A program made the position numbers and the translations under genes. From Clostridiales bacterium (lineage in GTDB: Bacteria > Bacillota_A > Clostridia > Peptostreptococcales > Anaerovoracaceae), in the NCBI GenBank assembly GCA_015058265.1, contig SVCR01000040.1, forward strand, positions 1-7,619: a stretch of 7,619 bases of DNA, given 5' to 3'. The notes beneath the pieces are model-generated. The model saw only the letters and a list, made by a program, of their open reading frames with translations, had not been told where the DNA came from and searched no databases. The stretch's first letter is position 1. The number at the start of each line of letters is the position of its first letter. Positions 7,048 through 7,619 of the stretch are shown here, in pieces.

Positions 7048-7619
7048 TTAGAATCCCGCCAACCTTCTTCTGGCGGCCAGAATGATCGCACTTCCGGCGA
7101 TCAGTACAGATCCGATCATATAGAATATCTTAGTTCCTATTCCGCCTGTCATTGGGAGCGGTTCGCCGGCTTCGTTGAGCACTCTGATCTCTGCCGGATC
7201 ATCCCCGCTTGCCGGAGTGAATTCTGCGAGAGCCGCAGGGCTTCCTTCTGCTGCTACGCCGTTCTCTATTGTGAACTCATACTCTCCTTCAGTGATAATG
7301 TATCCTGCCGGAGCGCTTACCTCAACGAGTCTGTATGTGCCGTCGGTCATCCCGTGTACTGTGACTCCGTTCTCTCCGCCGACCTCAAAGTGGAAGTCGT
7401 CTCCGTTGAAGAAGTCATCACCGTTCTCTTCGTTGCTGTATGCGGCGAAAGCAGCATCGTCGCCTTCCCCGACCTGCTTCTGCAGCTTGAAGACCGCTCC
7501 GTCCAGAGTCTTACCTGTCTCAGCGTCTGCCTTCACGATCTTAAGATCTACAACAGCATCAGTCTCAGACTGGTTATAAACAGTGAGCCTGCCCTGTCCC
7601 GGAATGCCCTTCTCGTTGT
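7048..7619 (-). CDS. C-terminal part of an LPMTG-anchored SpaA-type surface protein (5' partial)
   Basis: The frame is open from the right edge to TAA at 7050-7048, so the true start is outside the window; the GTG at 7536 is internal (DLKIVKADAE). At least 190 residues are visible. A SpaA module opens with VVDLKIVKADAETGKTLDGA, carries YRLVEVSAPAGY with the expected Glu, and closes with EIRVLNEAG, whose Asn fits the isopeptide partner. It is followed by LPMTG (7144-7158), a hydrophobic helix (IFYMIGSVLIAGSAIILAA) and RRRLAGF, a complete sortase sorting signal. The protein is therefore inferred to be covalently linked to peptidoglycan or built into a pilus. It lies upstream of, and in the same direction as, two other adhesin-type frames. 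Confidence 0.93.
   Translation of the reverse strand, partial: NEKGIPGQGRLTVYNQSETDAVVDLKIVKADAETGKTLDGAVFKLQKQVGEGDDAAFAAYSNEENGDDFFNGDDFHFEVGGENGVTVHGMTDGTYRLVEVSAPAGYIITEGEYEFTIENGVAAEGSPAALAEFTPASGDDPAEIRVLNEAGEPLPMTGGIGTKIFYMIGSVLIAGSAIILAARRRLAGF
7051..7158 (-). other. LPMTG cell-wall sorting signal
   Basis: LPMTG at 7158-7144 is followed by GGIGTK, a roughly 19-residue hydrophobic span and the positive tail RRRLAGF at the very C-terminus. Sortases cut such signals between Thr and Gly. No sortase gene is in the window, so whether a housekeeping or a pilus-specific sortase is used cannot be told. Confidence 0.93.

Noticed and set aside
7048..7536. GTG 7536 as the true start of the LPMTG protein.
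   Set aside because: The frame continues open to the right edge and the upstream residues (LTVYNQSETDAVVDLKI) contain the first strand of the SpaA module, so the gene is 5' partial.
7175..7579. Plus-strand frame of 134 codons.
   Set aside because: It is antisense to the SpaA/LPMTG gene, whose motifs are unambiguous; the Ser/Pro/Thr-rich product is a shadow.

Overview
The window looks like part of a surface-adhesin locus of a Gram-positive, low-to-moderate GC Firmicute. The closest family resemblance is to the large SpaA/Cna_B-type cell-wall proteins of gut or oral Eubacteriales such as Lachnospiraceae. This rests on a sortase LPMTG signal, SpaA-type isopeptide modules, Gram-positive ribosome binding sites and TATAAT promoters. 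I cannot name a species.

Everything I can support is on the minus strand, in this transcription order. (A) At the right edge is the C-terminal end of a cell-wall-anchored SpaA-type protein that enters from outside the window and stops at 7048 with LPMTG, a membrane helix and RRR. (B) Next comes a 155-base gap holding a near-consensus promoter (TTGATA, 17 bases, TATAAT). It drives a 63-codon reading frame (6892 to 6701) with a strong Shine-Dalgarno. This frame encodes only the short basic and membrane-spanning N-terminus typical of giant adhesins, then stops. (C) A 258-base spacer follows, with an 11-bp RNA hairpin, a doubtful 40-codon frame and a TATAAT box. (D) From 6442 to the left edge and beyond runs one uninterrupted reading frame of at least 2147 codons: a giant secreted adhesin whose C-terminus, and presumably its anchor, lie outside the window.

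The giant protein reads as: basic N-terminus and signal/membrane segment (about residues 30-53); acidic disordered linker (about 60-160); two diverged copies of a ~140-residue module ending in FEA-SFSVY (165-314 and 323-458); a ~485-residue region with three W-x-F-containing modules about 165-171 residues apart (470-955), which I could not assign to a family; a fibro-slime domain (about 972-1295); a chain of Cna_B-like stalk domains (about 1297-1797); and at least three SpaA modules (1798 to the edge) with the expected Lys and Glu for internal isopeptide bonds. This suggests a long stalk presenting distal carbohydrate- or ligand-binding domains. No sortase, regulator, tRNA, rRNA, CRISPR array or transposase is visible. 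The many plus-strand open frames are antisense shadows of the giant gene.
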